Below are positions 43,364 through 52,635 of a stretch of 64,000 nt of DNA, in pieces (positions within the stretch are counted from its first letter, which is position 1; each line of letters starts with the position of its first letter). The notes under the pieces were generated by a model, which saw only the letters and a program-made list of their open reading frames with translations, had not been told where the DNA came from and did not search any database. Origin of the DNA: Streptomyces lycii (GTDB lineage Bacteria > Actinomycetota > Actinomycetes > Streptomycetales > Streptomycetaceae); NCBI RefSeq assembly GCF_009735685.1, contig NZ_WHPN01000392.1, forward strand, positions 1 to 64,000. The letters are read 5' to 3'. The translations under genes and the position numbers were made by a program.

Positions 43364-44503
43364 TCAGTCCCGGCAGATGAGGAGCAGGGCCCGGTCGTCG
43401 TTGACGTCCTTGGCCACGGCCTCGATCAGATGCCAGGCGGCGCCCTGGAAACCGCCCTGTATGAACCGGTCGGCCTCGCCGGTCAGCCGGTCGATGCCCT
43501 CGCTCAGCTCCCGGTCCGAGGCCTCCACGAGGCCGTCGGTGAACAGCATCAGCACGTCACCGGGCCGCAGCGTGCCCTTGACCGGGTCGAACTGCGCGCC
43601 GTCGTACACCCCGAGCAGCGGGCCCTCCGCGCCCTTCTCCTCCCAGCGGCCCGTCCCGGCCACCAGTTGCAGCCCGGGCGGGTGCCCGGCGGAGAGCAGT
43701 TCGTAGTCCCCGCTGTCGAGGTCCAGGACGAGATGGATGGACGTGGCGAAGCCCTCGTCCCAGTCCTGCCGGAGCAGATAGCCGTTGGCGGCGGGCAGGA
43801 AGGCGTGCGGCGGCAGCGAGCCGAGCAGCCCGCCGAAGGCACCGGACAGCAGCAGGGCCCGCGAGGCGGCGTCCATGCCCTTGCCGGAGACGTCGGTGAG
43901 GACGACCTCCAGCGTGCGGCCGCCGTTCGTACGGGCGGCGACGACGAAGTCACCGGAGAAGGACTGGCCGCCGGCCGGCCGCAGGGCCATCTCCCGGTGC
44001 CAGCCCTTCGGCAGGCCGGGCAGCTTGCTCTGCACCCGGATGCGTTCCCGCAGGTCGAACAGCATGGTGCCGCCGCGCCGCCAGGGCACGCCGACCCGGC
44101 TGCGGAACTGGGCGATGATCAGCCCCGCGAAACCGACCGCGCCGACCACCAGGATGTCGCCGGGCGTGACCAGCGGCCCGGAGTCCTGCGGCTCCAGCAG
44201 CGCGGCCTCGGTGATGAGGGCCGCGGCCGCGGCGGCGTAGAGGAGCAGCAGGCTGGAGGGCCGCAGCAGCAGTCCGGCGGCGATGATCGGCAGGACGAGC
44301 GCGGCGGGCGGACACCATATGGGGTCGGCGACCGTGGCGGCCGCGATGGCCGGCACGGTGAGCAGCAGCGCGGCCAGCGCGATCCAGTCGGAGCCGTCGC
44401 CGCGGAAGTAGTCGACGGCCGCTTTGCGCAGCCTGATCTTGGCCCGGTGCGTCGATCTGCGCATTCGGGCCGTCGGCGTCTCCACTCCCGCGTCGCGTGC
44501 CAT
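43364..44503 (-). CDS. SpoIIE/PP2C-type membrane phosphatase
   Basis: 379 aa. A basic N-terminal tail is followed by four to five membrane helices (about 40-130), then a PP2C-like SpoIIE domain (about 165-379) with metal-binding segments SGDFVVA, LTDVSGKGMDAA and LFTDGLVEAS. Such proteins dephosphorylate anti-anti-sigma factors in the partner-switch systems abundant in Streptomyces. No sensor (PAS/GAF) domain. Divergent from the acetyltransferase gene. Confidence 0.9.
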   Translation of the reverse strand: MARDAGVETPTARMRRSTHRAKIRLRKAAVDYFRGDGSDWIALAALLLTVPAIAAATVADPIWCPPAALVLPIIAAGLLLRPSSLLLLYAAAAAALITEAALLEPQDSGPLVTPGDILVVGAVGFAGLIIAQFRSRVGVPWRRGGTMLFDLRERIRVQSKLPGLPKGWHREMALRPAGGQSFSGDFVVAARTNGGRTLEVVLTDVSGKGMDAASRALLLSGAFGGLLGSLPPHAFLPAANGYLLRQDWDEGFATSIHLVLDLDSGDYELLSAGHPPGLQLVAGTGRWEEKGAEGPLLGVYDGAQFDPVKGTLRPGDVLMLFTDGLVEASDRELSEGIDRLTGEADRFIQGGFQGAAWHLIEAVAKDVNDDRALLLICRD

Positions 44504-44650
44504 TTCACCGGGACCCTATCCACCCGTTCGGCGGCGCGTCGATTCACCGCGCGCCATTACCCTCCGATACCGGCCGTACACCCGCTGGGTGCACGCATTC
44601 TCGCTCGAAATTCGCTCGCCCGTACGGGGGTCGGCTGATAGTCATGCATC

Positions 44651-45880
44651 ATGACGACCGAACTCCGCGTGCTCCGGCAGACCGAGTGGGACGCATGGTA
44701 CGGACAGCTCGAACTCGCGTTCGGGGGCATTCCGGAGGCGCCGGAGGAACGGTCCCTCTGGAACGACCTGACCGAGACCGAGCGCTCGCTGGGTGTCTGG
44801 GACGACGGCGCGTGCGTGGGGACGGCGGGCGCCTTCAGCTTCCGGCTCGCGGTTCCCGGCGGCTCCGTGGTCCCGGCGGCCGGTGTGACGATGGTGAGCG
44901 TGGCCTCGACCCACCGCAGGCGCGGGATCCTGACGTCCATGATGCGGCGGCAGTTGTCGGACGTACGGTCCGGAGGTGAGCCGCTCGCGGTCCTCACCGC
45001 CTCGGAACCGGCGATCTACGGCCGGTTCGGCTACGGCATCGGCACCCAGCAGATGTCCCTCGACATCGACACCGCCCGGGTCCGGCTGACCGTACCGGAG
45101 GGCACGGACGGCGTACGGCTGCGGATCTCGGATCCCGTTGCCGCGGTCGAGCGGTGCGAGGCCGTCTACGCCCGGCGGGTGCCCGTCCGGCCGGGGATGC
45201 TCGCCCGGCGCCCGGGCTGGGCCCGCCTTCCGGTGCTGGACCCGGAGAGCGAGCGCGCCGGCGCCTCGCCGCTGCAGTGCGTGCTGGCGGAGCGGGACGG
45301 CGAGACGGTCGGCTACGCGCGCTACGCGGTGAAGCCGGACTGGGACGCGGAGGGCCCGAAGGGGATCGTGCAGCTGCGCGACCTGGAGGCGCTGGACCCG
45401 GCGGCGTACGCCGCGCTGTGGCGCCATCTGTTCGACCTCGACCTGACCTCGCGGCTGACGACCCGCAACCGGCCGGTGGACGACCCGGTGCTGCACCTGG
45501 TCTCGGACGTACGGCGCTGCTCGGTGCGGGTGCGCGACGGGCTGCACGTGCGGCCGGTGGAGCTGGGCGCGGCGCTGGAGACCCGGACGTACGCGCGGCC
45601 GGTGGATGTCGTGCTGGACGTGTCGGACCCGTTCTGTCCCTGGAACGAGGGTCGTTGGCGGATTTCGGGCGACGCCAAGGGGGCTTCCTGCGAGCGCACC
45701 GGCGACCCGGCCGAGCTGGCCCTGTCCGTACGGGAACTGGGGGCGGCCTTCCTCGGCGGGGTGTCGCTCGGCGCGCTGGCCGGCGCGGGGCGGGTTCGCG
45801 AGCTGCGGCAGGGGGCGCTCGCGGAGGCGTCGGGCGCCTTCCTGGGCGATGTCGCGCCCTGGCTGCCGCACGGGTTCTAG
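44651..45880 (+). CDS. Eis-like GNAT N-acetyltransferase
   Basis: 409 aa, the length and plan of Eis: an N-terminal GNAT with acetyl-CoA loop (STHRRRGILTSMM), a second degenerate GNAT and a sterol-carrier-like C-terminal domain (about 300-409) ending at a hydrophobic carboxylate (PHGF), the catalytic base of the Eis family. Mycobacterial Eis acetylates aminoglycosides at several positions; the role in Streptomyces is not fixed. ATG 44651. Confidence 0.88.
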   Translation: MTTELRVLRQTEWDAWYGQLELAFGGIPEAPEERSLWNDLTETERSLGVWDDGACVGTAGAFSFRLAVPGGSVVPAAGVTMVSVASTHRRRGILTSMMRRQLSDVRSGGEPLAVLTASEPAIYGRFGYGIGTQQMSLDIDTARVRLTVPEGTDGVRLRISDPVAAVERCEAVYARRVPVRPGMLARRPGWARLPVLDPESERAGASPLQCVLAERDGETVGYARYAVKPDWDAEGPKGIVQLRDLEALDPAAYAALWRHLFDLDLTSRLTTRNRPVDDPVLHLVSDVRRCSVRVRDGLHVRPVELGAALETRTYARPVDVVLDVSDPFCPWNEGRWRISGDAKGASCERTGDPAELALSVRELGAAFLGGVSLGALAGAGRVRELRQGALAEASGAFLGDVAPWLPHGF

Positions 45881-45916
45881 GCCGTGCCTGATGGATATCG
45901 GATGGTCGTACTGATG

Positions 45917-46110
45917 TGGTGTGGGTGTTCGTGGGGGGCTCCACCGATGCCCCATGGGGCCTGATCGAGCCGCTACTACCCGGACCGGACGCCTCGTCGG
46001 GGCGGGCGGTGGACGGATCACCGGCGGGTGATCGACGCGGAGGCGTTCTGGTACCGCGAAAACCCGGCCGCCCTCCCCGTCGCAGCCGTCTTCCTCCGGC
46101 TCCAACCGTG
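45917..46110 (+). pseudogene. IS5-type transposase relic
   Basis: Two fragments in different frames resemble the start of an IS5-group transposase: STDAPWGLIEPLLPGPD, then after a frameshift HRRVIDAEAFWYRENP (family pattern RRVIDAxxxWYRxG). No catalytic DDE region or terminal repeats remain. The relic lies between the Eis-like gene and a damaged monooxygenase gene. Confidence 0.65.
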
Positions 46111-46115
46111 ATCCG

Positions 46116-46426
46116 TCAATCGTCGGCGCCGGGGCCGCCCGCAACAACCGGCTCGCGACTGCTGAATCTGCCGGTGAGCATGGGCATGGCGGCAGCGATC
46201 GTTTCCTTGGCCTCGGGCAACCGCGGAGAGGCGTCGTGGGGGTCCTTCGACTGCCGGACCTCCATGACCACGATGGTGTCCGGGTCATCGGCGGCCATGC
46301 CGACCACGTAGCTCTTGCAGCCCAGCTCGGGGAGACTCCCGGCTCCGGGCCCGGCTCGCGGAGACTCCCGGCTCCGGAGAGCAGGATCGCGACGACATCC
46401 TCGCGCCGGCCCGGCCGGGTCTTCAT
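46116..46426 (-). pseudogene. ABM (antibiotic biosynthesis monooxygenase)-like gene frameshifted by a 29-bp duplication
   Basis: From ATG 46426 the frame reads MKTRPGRREDVVAILLSGAG, as in small quinol/antibiotic monooxygenases. It enters two adjacent copies of a 29-bp segment and shifts out of frame. Removing one copy gives a 93-aa product that continues CKSYVVGMAADDPDTIVVME, then KETIAAAMPMLTG, the full ABM domain. The gene is therefore disrupted, or expression depends on loss of a copy. Neighbouring IS debris supports local decay. Confidence 0.75.
46319..46376. repeat. 29-bp tandem duplication
   Basis: 46319-46347 and 46348-46376 are adjacent copies differing at a few positions. As 29 is not a multiple of three, it breaks the ABM-like reading frame. 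Confidence 0.85.
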
Positions 46427-46694
46427 CGTTCCGATGCGGCCATGGGCCACGTGTCATACCCGAGGCAGCCATGGGACATGCGCCATTGGCCATGCCGCCT
46501 TCGTCGGAGCTGCTGTCGCTCGGCACCGTCATGACCGGCTCTTCAGACAACTCACCCCGCACTCGCCACCCCCGGAGCGCACGCATCACTGACCCCTCGG
46601 AGGCCGGGAAGGATCCCCCAGAGACGCCCTGGCCGTCCAGCCGCGACCCGCACGGGTTCCAGTCGTCCGGCCGCGCCCCGCACGGCCGGTCCGC

Positions 46695-47504
46695 TCAGCT
46701 TCTCTGGCAGGTCGGGCACCAGAAGAGGTTGCGTGCGGCCAGGCCCGCGGTGCGGACCGGTGACGCGCAGATGTGGCAGGGCCTGTCCGCGCGGCGGTAG
46801 ACGTAGACCTCGCCGCCGTGGTCGTCGACGCGCGGCGGCCGGCCCATGGCCTCGGGGGTGTGCTCGGGACGGACGGTGTCGATCCGGTTGTTCCGCACGC
46901 CCTCCCGCATCAGTGCGCGCAGATCGGCCCAGACGGCGTCCCACTCGGCACGGCTCAGATCCCGGCCCGCGCGGTACGGGTCGATCCCGTGCCGGAAGAG
47001 GACCTCGGCGCGGTAGACGTTGCCGACACCCGCCACGACCTTCTGGTCCATCAGCAGTCCGGCGATGCTGCTGCGGCTGCGGCTGATCCGCCGCCAGGCC
47101 CGCTCCCCGTCGTCGCCGGGGCGCAGCGGGTCCGGGCCGAGCCGGTCGTGCACGGCCTGCTTGTCGGTCCCGGTGAGCAGCGCGCAGGCGGTCGGGCCCC
47201 GCAGGTCGGCGTAGTGCTCGTCGTTCCGCAGCCGCAGCCGGACGGTGTCGGTGGGCGGCGGCGCGGGGGCCGGGCCGAGGCCGAGCTTTCCGAAGAGGCC
47301 GAGGTGGATGTGGACCCAGGTGTCGCCGGGGAAGCCGAGGAAGAGGTGCTTGCCGTGGGCCTCGGCGGTCTCCAGCACCTGGCCGTCGACGAGGGCGGCG
47401 CCGTCGGCGAACTTGCCCTGCGGGCTGGAGGCGCGTACGGGCCGGCCGCCGAACCGGGTGCGGTGTTCGGCGGCCAGTCGGTGGATGGTGTGCCCTTCGG
47501 GCAT
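46695..47504 (-). CDS. Fpg/Nei-family DNA glycosylase
   Basis: 269 aa starting MPEGHTIHRLA: the N-terminal Pro2-Glu3 nucleophile pair is exposed after Met removal. It has the helix-two-turn-helix region (DQKVVAGVGNVYRAEVLF) and a C-terminal zinc finger (CHIC and CPTC). It excises oxidised bases and cleaves the abasic site. The Nei-type start (EGHT) suggests an Nei2-like subfamily. ATG 47504 is fixed by the mechanism, since the second residue must be proline. Confidence 0.93.
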   Translation of the reverse strand: MPEGHTIHRLAAEHRTRFGGRPVRASSPQGKFADGAALVDGQVLETAEAHGKHLFLGFPGDTWVHIHLGLFGKLGLGPAPAPPPTDTVRLRLRNDEHYADLRGPTACALLTGTDKQAVHDRLGPDPLRPGDDGERAWRRISRSRSSIAGLLMDQKVVAGVGNVYRAEVLFRHGIDPYRAGRDLSRAEWDAVWADLRALMREGVRNNRIDTVRPEHTPEAMGRPPRVDDHGGEVYVYRRADRPCHICASPVRTAGLAARNLFWCPTCQRS

Positions 47505-47742
47505 GTCCGGTCCGGCTCCGTGCGCTGGTGGGTCGGGTGGGGCTCCGCGGGTCCGGGGGAGGCGGGGTCCGTAGCCTGCGGCCGCAGGACGCCGGACTCC
47601 CCTCGCCGCGGGTCCCCTCGGGGCCTCCAAGCTATTGCGGCGACGCGGCGGCCGGGGCACGCCGCGTCACCCGGTGGGGGGTGCCGGCGGATCCCGCGGC
47701 GCCGCGCGGCTTCCGCCGGACGGACCGCCCCCGGTCCTGCCG

Positions 47743-48231
47743 CTAGTCCTGCCGCGGGTGGTGGTCCGGGATCGCGGGCAGCTTCCCGGTGTTCTCGTAC
47801 AGGCTGAGCATGTCGATGCGGCGGGAGTGGCGCTCCTCGCCGGAGTACGGGGTGGCGAGGAAGACCTCGACGAACTTCACCGCGTCCTCGGTGCTGTGCA
47901 TCCGGCCGCCGATGCTGATCACGTTGGCGTTGTTGTGCTCGCGGCCGAGGGCGGCGGTCTGCTCGCTCCAGGCCAGCACGGCGCGGACGCCCTTGACCTT
48001 GTTGGCCGCGATCTGCTCGCCGTTGCCCGAGCCGCCGATCACGATGCCGAAGCTCTCGGAGTCGCCCGCGGTGCGCTCGGCGGCGCGCAGGCAGAACGGC
48101 GGGTAGTCGTCCTGGGCGTCGTAGATGTGCGGGCCGCAGTCGACCGGCTCGTGGCCGTGGGCGGTGAGCCACTCGACGAGATGGTTCTTGAGTTCGTAAC
48201 CGGCATGATCGGAGCCGAGGTACACGCGCAT
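47743..48231 (-). CDS. rpiB: Ribose-5-phosphate isomerase B
   Basis: 162 aa, RpiB/LacAB family: MRVYLGSDHAGYELK, VDCGPHIYD and GGSGNGEQIAANKVKGVRA. The GNGE version of the catalytic loop, without the cysteine of E. coli RpiB, is the actinobacterial type. Interconverts ribose-5-P and ribulose-5-P in the pentose phosphate pathway. Divergent from the amino-acid permease gene. Confidence 0.95.
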   Translation of the reverse strand: MRVYLGSDHAGYELKNHLVEWLTAHGHEPVDCGPHIYDAQDDYPPFCLRAAERTAGDSESFGIVIGGSGNGEQIAANKVKGVRAVLAWSEQTAALGREHNNANVISIGGRMHSTEDAVKFVEVFLATPYSGEERHSRRIDMLSLYENTGKLPAIPDHHPRQD

Positions 48232-48333
48232 GGGGGAAGTGTGGCACGGCCCCGGTGTCGCGCGGGCCCCGGGTGGCGTTCGCCGCGTCGGCGGGGCCCC
48301 GGCCTGCGATGTGCCCGGTAAAGCGCAGGCAAT

Positions 48334-48358
48334 GATACGGAATCATGGGTTCCGTATC
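48334..48358. promoter_or_regulatory. Inverted repeat upstream of permease 1
   Basis: GATACGGAA-N7-TTCCGTATC is a perfect 9-bp inverted repeat 58 bp before the permease start; ATGATACGGAATCAT overlaps it as a second palindrome (48332-48346). It is a probable operator. Confidence 0.6.
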
Positions 48359-48415
48359 GCCTTTTCCCTGCGTTTGAATGCGGAAGTCCTTCTTCCGAAC
48401 CTTCCTGGGGAACGT

Positions 48416-49837
48416 ATGAGCGCGCAAGCGACGGTCACCGGCGGGACGTCCGGACCCGACGGCGGGCCGGAGCCCGCAGGGGACGGCCTCAGGGCCGGAC
48501 TCAAGAACCGCCATCTGTCCATGATCGCGATCGGCGGTGTCATCGGGGCCGGGCTGTTCGTCGGCTCCGGCGCGGGCGTCGCGGCCGCCGGACCGGGCAT
48601 CCTGATCTCGTACGCGCTGGCCGGCCTGCTGGTCGTGCTCGTGATGCGGATGCTCGGCGAGATGGCCTCCGCGATGCCCTCCTCGGGCTCGTTCTCCGCC
48701 TACGCGGACCGCGCGCTGGGCCGCTGGGCGGGCTTCACGATCGGCTGGCTCTACTGGTTCTTCTGGGTCGTCGTGCTAGCCGTCGAGGCGACCGCCGCGG
48801 CCGCCATCCTCACCGGCTGGGTGCCGGCGGTGCCGCAGTGGGCCTGGGCCCTGCTGGTGATGGTGGTGCTGACCGGGACGAATCTGGCCTCCGTGGGCAG
48901 CTACGGCGAGTTCGAGTTCTGGTTCGCCGGTATCAAGGTGGTGGCGATCTGCGTCTTCATCGTGGTGGCCGCCCTCGCGGCGGCGGGACTGCTGCCGGGC
49001 ACCGACGCGGTCGGCACCGCGAACCTCACCGGGCACGGCGGCTTCCTGCCGAACGGCCCCGGCGCGATCCTCTCCGGGATGCTGCTGGTGGTCTTCTCGT
49101 TCATGGGCAGCGAGATCGTCACGCTCGCCGCGGGCGAGTCGCGGGACCCGGAGAAGATGGTCCGGCGCGCCACCAACAGCGTCATCTGGCGGATCGGGCT
49201 GTTCTATCTGGGCTCCATGGCGCTCGTCGTCACGCTGCTGCCCTGGAACGACTCCTCGATCACCGAGGAGGGCTCGTACGTCGCGGCGCTCAACGCCATC
49301 GGCATCCCGCACGCCGGAACGGTGATGGACGTGATCATCGTCACGGCGGTGCTGTCGTGCCTCAACTCCGGCCTCTACACCGCATCGCGCATGGCCTACT
49401 CGCTCGGCCGGCGCGGTGACGCGCCGAAGAGCTTCGGCGAAGTCACCGGACGCGGCGTGCCCGCGGCTGCGATCTGGGCGTCGGTGGCCTTCGGCTTCGT
49501 CGCGGTGATCTTCAACTACACCTCGCCCGACACCGTCTTCCAGTTCCTGCTGAACTCCTCCGGGGCGGTGGCCCTCTTCGTCTGGCTCGTCATCTGCTTC
49601 TCGCAGCTGCGGATGCGCCCGGTCATCGAGCGGGAGATGCCGGAGCGGCACGCGGTGCGGATGTGGCTGTTCCCGTATCTCACGTACGGCACGATCGCGC
49701 TGATCGTCTTTGTGATCGGCTACATGTTCTACGACGAGACGGGGCGGGAGCAGATGGTGATGTCGGTGACCGTCGGCGCCCTGGTGCTCGCAGGCGGCCT
49801 GTATCCGAACCGGCGCCGGCGCGCCGCCGGGGGCTGA
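48416..49837 (+). CDS. APC-family amino-acid permease 1
   Basis: 473 aa, 12 membrane helices, AAT (amino-acid transporter) signature region LKNRHLSMIAIGGVIGAGLFVGSG near residue 29. It resembles GabP/AnsP-type importers. Closely similar to the second permease 1.1 kb downstream. ATG 48416. A palindrome lies just upstream, so expression is probably regulated by the substrate. Confidence 0.9.
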   Translation: MSAQATVTGGTSGPDGGPEPAGDGLRAGLKNRHLSMIAIGGVIGAGLFVGSGAGVAAAGPGILISYALAGLLVVLVMRMLGEMASAMPSSGSFSAYADRALGRWAGFTIGWLYWFFWVVVLAVEATAAAAILTGWVPAVPQWAWALLVMVVLTGTNLASVGSYGEFEFWFAGIKVVAICVFIVVAALAAAGLLPGTDAVGTANLTGHGGFLPNGPGAILSGMLLVVFSFMGSEIVTLAAGESRDPEKMVRRATNSVIWRIGLFYLGSMALVVTLLPWNDSSITEEGSYVAALNAIGIPHAGTVMDVIIVTAVLSCLNSGLYTASRMAYSLGRRGDAPKSFGEVTGRGVPAAAIWASVAFGFVAVIFNYTSPDTVFQFLLNSSGAVALFVWLVICFSQLRMRPVIEREMPERHAVRMWLFPYLTYGTIALIVFVIGYMFYDETGREQMVMSVTVGALVLAGGLYPNRRRRAAGG

Positions 49838-49851
49838 GGGCGGCGCACGGA

Positions 49852-49899
49852 AACGGGGCGGGCCCGCGGCCGTGGTCACGGTCGCGCGCCCGCCCCGTT
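49852..49899. terminator. Terminator between convergent permease 1 and bioY
   Basis: AACGGGGCGGGC (49852-49863) pairs perfectly with 49888-49899; the 24-nt loop has an inner CGTG-TCACG hairpin. Confidence 0.7.
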
Positions 49900-49934
49900 C
49901 AGCGGTGGGATCCGGTGGGAGCCGGCCGGAGCCG

Positions 49935-50531
49935 TCAGTCCCGGCGGCCCGCCAGCTTCCAGGCGGCGGGCAGCGCGCCCATGGCGAGCGCGGCCTTGAG
50001 CGCGTCGCCGATCAGGAACGGCACCAGGCCCGCGGCGACCGCCTCGGCGGCCGAGAGGTTCGCGGCGAGCGCCAGGTACGGCACCCCGACGGCGTAGATG
50101 ACCAGCGAGCCGAGGACCATCGTCCCGGCGGTGCGCAGGGCGCCTCGGTCGCCGCCGCGCCGGGCCAGCGCGCCCACGACGGTGGCGGCGAGGAGCATGC
50201 CGAGGACGTAGCCGAAGGAGGCCGAGCCCGCGCCGCCCGCGAACCACGGCACGCCCGCCATGCCGACCAGCGTGTAGAGCGCCAGCGACAGGAAGCCGCG
50301 GCCCGCGCCGAGCGAGGCGCCGACGAGCAGGGCGGCGAAGGTCTGGCCGGTGACCGGGACCGGGGAGCCGGGGACCGGGACGGCGATCTGGGCGGCGAGA
50401 CCGGTCAGCGCGGCGCCGCCGGCGACGAGCGCCACGTCGCGCAGCCGGGCGCGGGAGGCGGTGGCGGCCGGGAGCAGATCGGCGAGGACCGCGCCGGGGC
50501 GGTCGGTGCGGGTGGCGGCGGCAGTGCTCAA
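49935..50531 (-). CDS. bioY: Biotin transporter substrate-binding subunit BioY
   Basis: 198 aa, six hydrophobic helices with GSPVPVTGQTFAALLVGASLG and FLSLALYTLVGMAGVPWFAGG, as in BioY, the S component of energy-coupling-factor transporters. No BioM/BioN genes are adjacent, so it works alone or with a shared module. Start TTG 50531 chosen because GGAG lies 6 nt upstream and no ATG/GTG fits; the upstream open frame is not conserved-looking. Confidence 0.9.
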   Translation of the reverse strand: MSTAAATRTDRPGAVLADLLPAATASRARLRDVALVAGGAALTGLAAQIAVPVPGSPVPVTGQTFAALLVGASLGAGRGFLSLALYTLVGMAGVPWFAGGAGSASFGYVLGMLLAATVVGALARRGGDRGALRTAGTMVLGSLVIYAVGVPYLALAANLSAAEAVAAGLVPFLIGDALKAALAMGALPAAWKLAGRRD

Positions 50532-50985
50532 CGAGGGCTCCGCGGGGGTGGGAAGGGACGACGGACACCGCGACGGTAGCCGACGGGTCAACGCTCGTTC
50601 ACCGTCAGCCGGTGACAAAGGCGGGATCACGGGCTTGGTGAGTTCCGTACAAAGCCGTGGTGGTGTACGGCCTCGGCGGCGGGTGGCACGGGTGGCGGGC
50701 GGGGTGATGCTCGTCACGGCGAGCGCGTGGTGAACGCAAGTTTTCGGACGGCCGGCCACGGGGAGGCGGACCGGGCGCCGACTGTCGCATCCCGCCAAAG
50801 AGAGCGGCTCGGAGCGGACGGTGGGGACACCGGAGGGCGGCGCCGGGCCCGGCCGGCCGGTCGTGACGGGCTTGTGAGGACGCTGTCCGTATACCGGTCA
50901 CATTTGTTGGTGATGTTGTCCTGAGCGGTGCATGACTTCACACTGGGGCGACCTTTCCGTCTCCACGTACTGGACGAGATTGCCC
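50532..50985. other. Divergent intergenic region between bioY and permease 2
   Basis: 454 bp without a convincing gene. It contains a CCGTACA/TGTACGG inverted repeat (about 50,645-50,670) of unknown meaning and presumably the promoters for both genes. Confidence 0.35.
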
Positions 50986-52437
50986 ATGAATCCGACATCA
51001 CCGGTGACGACCGGGAGCGCCGCGCCACCGCCCGGCACCGAGGCGTCATCCGCCCCGGGAACCGAGGGACGGCTGCCCGGCGGCCTCAAGCAGCGCCATC
51101 TGTCGATGATCGCCCTCGGCGGTGTGATCGGCGCGGGCCTGTTCGTCGGCTCGGGTGCCGGCATCGCCGCGGCCGGCCCGTCGATCGTGCTGGCCTACGC
51201 CGTCTCCGGCGCGCTGGTGCTGCTGGTGATGCGGATGCTCGGCGAGATGTCCGCGGCCCACCCGGCCTCCGGCTCCTTCTCGGTGCACGCGGAGCGGTCG
51301 ATCGGCCCCTGGGCGGGCTTCACCGTCGGCTGGATGTTCTGGGCGCTGCTGTGCGTGGCGGTCGCGGCCGAGGCGATCGGCGCCGCCGCGATCATGACCG
51401 GCTGGCTGCCCGGGACCGAGTCGTGGATGTGGGTCGCGCTGTTCATGGCCCTGTTCTGCGGTACGAACCTGGCGGCGGTCGGCAACTTCGGCGAACTGGA
51501 GTTCTGGTTCGCCGCGCTGAAGGTCGCCGCCATCGGCGTCTTCCTGCTGCTCGGCGTCCTCGCCATCGCGGGCGTGCTGCCCGGCACCGAGGCGCCCGGC
51601 ACCGCCAACCTCACCGGCAACGGCGGCTGGCTGCCCAACGGCACGGAGGGGCTGCTGGTCGGCCTGCTCGCCTCGGTGTTCGCGTACGGCGGCCTGGAGA
51701 CGGTCACCATCGCCGCCGCCGAGTCGGAGAAGCCCCGGCAGGGCGTGGCCAAGGCCGTGCGCACCGCGATGTGGCGGATCTCCCTCTTCTACGTCGGGTC
51801 GATGGCCGTCATCGTCACCCTGATCCCGTGGGACGACGTCTCGGTCGTCGACCCGGGTCCGTACGTCGCCGTGCTGGACCACATCCAGATCCCGGCGGCC
51901 GCCCAGATCATGAACGTCGTGATCCTCGCCGCCCTGCTGTCGGCGATGAACGCCAACATCTACGGCGCCTCCCGCATGGCGTACTCCCTGATCGCCCGCG
52001 GCAACGGTCCCGCGGCGCTGGGCCGGGTCTCCGGCGGTGTGCCGCGGCGGGCGGTCGTCGGCTCCTCGGCCTTCGGCTTCTTCGCGGTGCTGCTCAGCTA
52101 CTGGTGGCCGGACACGGTCTTCAAGTGGCTGCTCAACATGGTCGGCGCTGCCGTGCTGGTCGTGTGGGGCTTCATCGCCGTCGCCCAGCTGCGCACCCGG
52201 CGCCGGCTGGAGCGGGAGGCGCCGGAGCGGCTGACCGTGCGGATGTGGCTGTTCCCGTATCTGACCTGGCTGGCGCTGGCGGGTGTGGCCGCGATCCTGC
52301 TGCTGATGGTCCGCGACGGCGAGACGCGGACACAGCTGTACTTCACCGGCGGCCTTGCGGTGGTGCTGGCGATCACCGGGCTGCTGCGACAGCGGCGGGC
52401 CCGGCGCGAACCCGCAACGGCCGACGGCAACGGCTGA
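50986..52437 (+). CDS. APC-family amino-acid permease 2
   Basis: 483 aa, 12 membrane helices; LKQRHLSMIALGGVIGAGLFVGSG is almost the same as in permease 1, and similarity continues to the C-terminal VRMWLFPYLTW. It is a paralogue from local duplication, with bioY between the copies. Start uncertain: ATG 50986 (MNPTSPVTTG) or in-frame ATG 50932; neither has a strong ribosome-binding site. A terminator follows. Confidence 0.9.
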   Translation: MNPTSPVTTGSAAPPPGTEASSAPGTEGRLPGGLKQRHLSMIALGGVIGAGLFVGSGAGIAAAGPSIVLAYAVSGALVLLVMRMLGEMSAAHPASGSFSVHAERSIGPWAGFTVGWMFWALLCVAVAAEAIGAAAIMTGWLPGTESWMWVALFMALFCGTNLAAVGNFGELEFWFAALKVAAIGVFLLLGVLAIAGVLPGTEAPGTANLTGNGGWLPNGTEGLLVGLLASVFAYGGLETVTIAAAESEKPRQGVAKAVRTAMWRISLFYVGSMAVIVTLIPWDDVSVVDPGPYVAVLDHIQIPAAAQIMNVVILAALLSAMNANIYGASRMAYSLIARGNGPAALGRVSGGVPRRAVVGSSAFGFFAVLLSYWWPDTVFKWLLNMVGAAVLVVWGFIAVAQLRTRRRLEREAPERLTVRMWLFPYLTWLALAGVAAILLLMVRDGETRTQLYFTGGLAVVLAITGLLRQRRARREPATADGNG

Positions 52438-52501
52438 CGGCAAAGGGCCGACGGCAAGGGCTGACGGCGACGCCCCGGCGCGTCCGGCGGCGGCATCACG
52501 G

Positions 52502-52534
52502 AACGAGGCGGTCCCCCGCGGGGGCCGCCTCGTT
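52502..52534 (+). terminator. Terminator after permease 2
   Basis: A long G/C-rich hairpin, AACGAGGCGG (52502-52511) with CCGCCTCGTT (52525-52534) plus a C5/G5 inner stem. Confidence 0.7.
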
Positions 52535-52593
52535 CGTCGTTCCGGCCCGGCCCGCCGCACCAGCGCTCCGGCACTCTCGCTGATAGCGTGCAC

Positions 52594-52610
52594 TTGCAAT
52601 ACAGTTGCAA
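52594..52610. promoter_or_regulatory. Nur-type operator upstream of sodF
   Basis: TTGCAA-TACAG-TTGCAA agrees exactly with the TTGCAA-N5-TTGCAA motif I recall for the nickel-responsive Fur-family regulator Nur. It lies 26 bp before the sodF start. In S. coelicolor Nur with nickel represses sodF. Confidence 0.8.
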
Positions 52611-52635
52611 TAAGCGATGTCGAAGGGCGTTGGGC

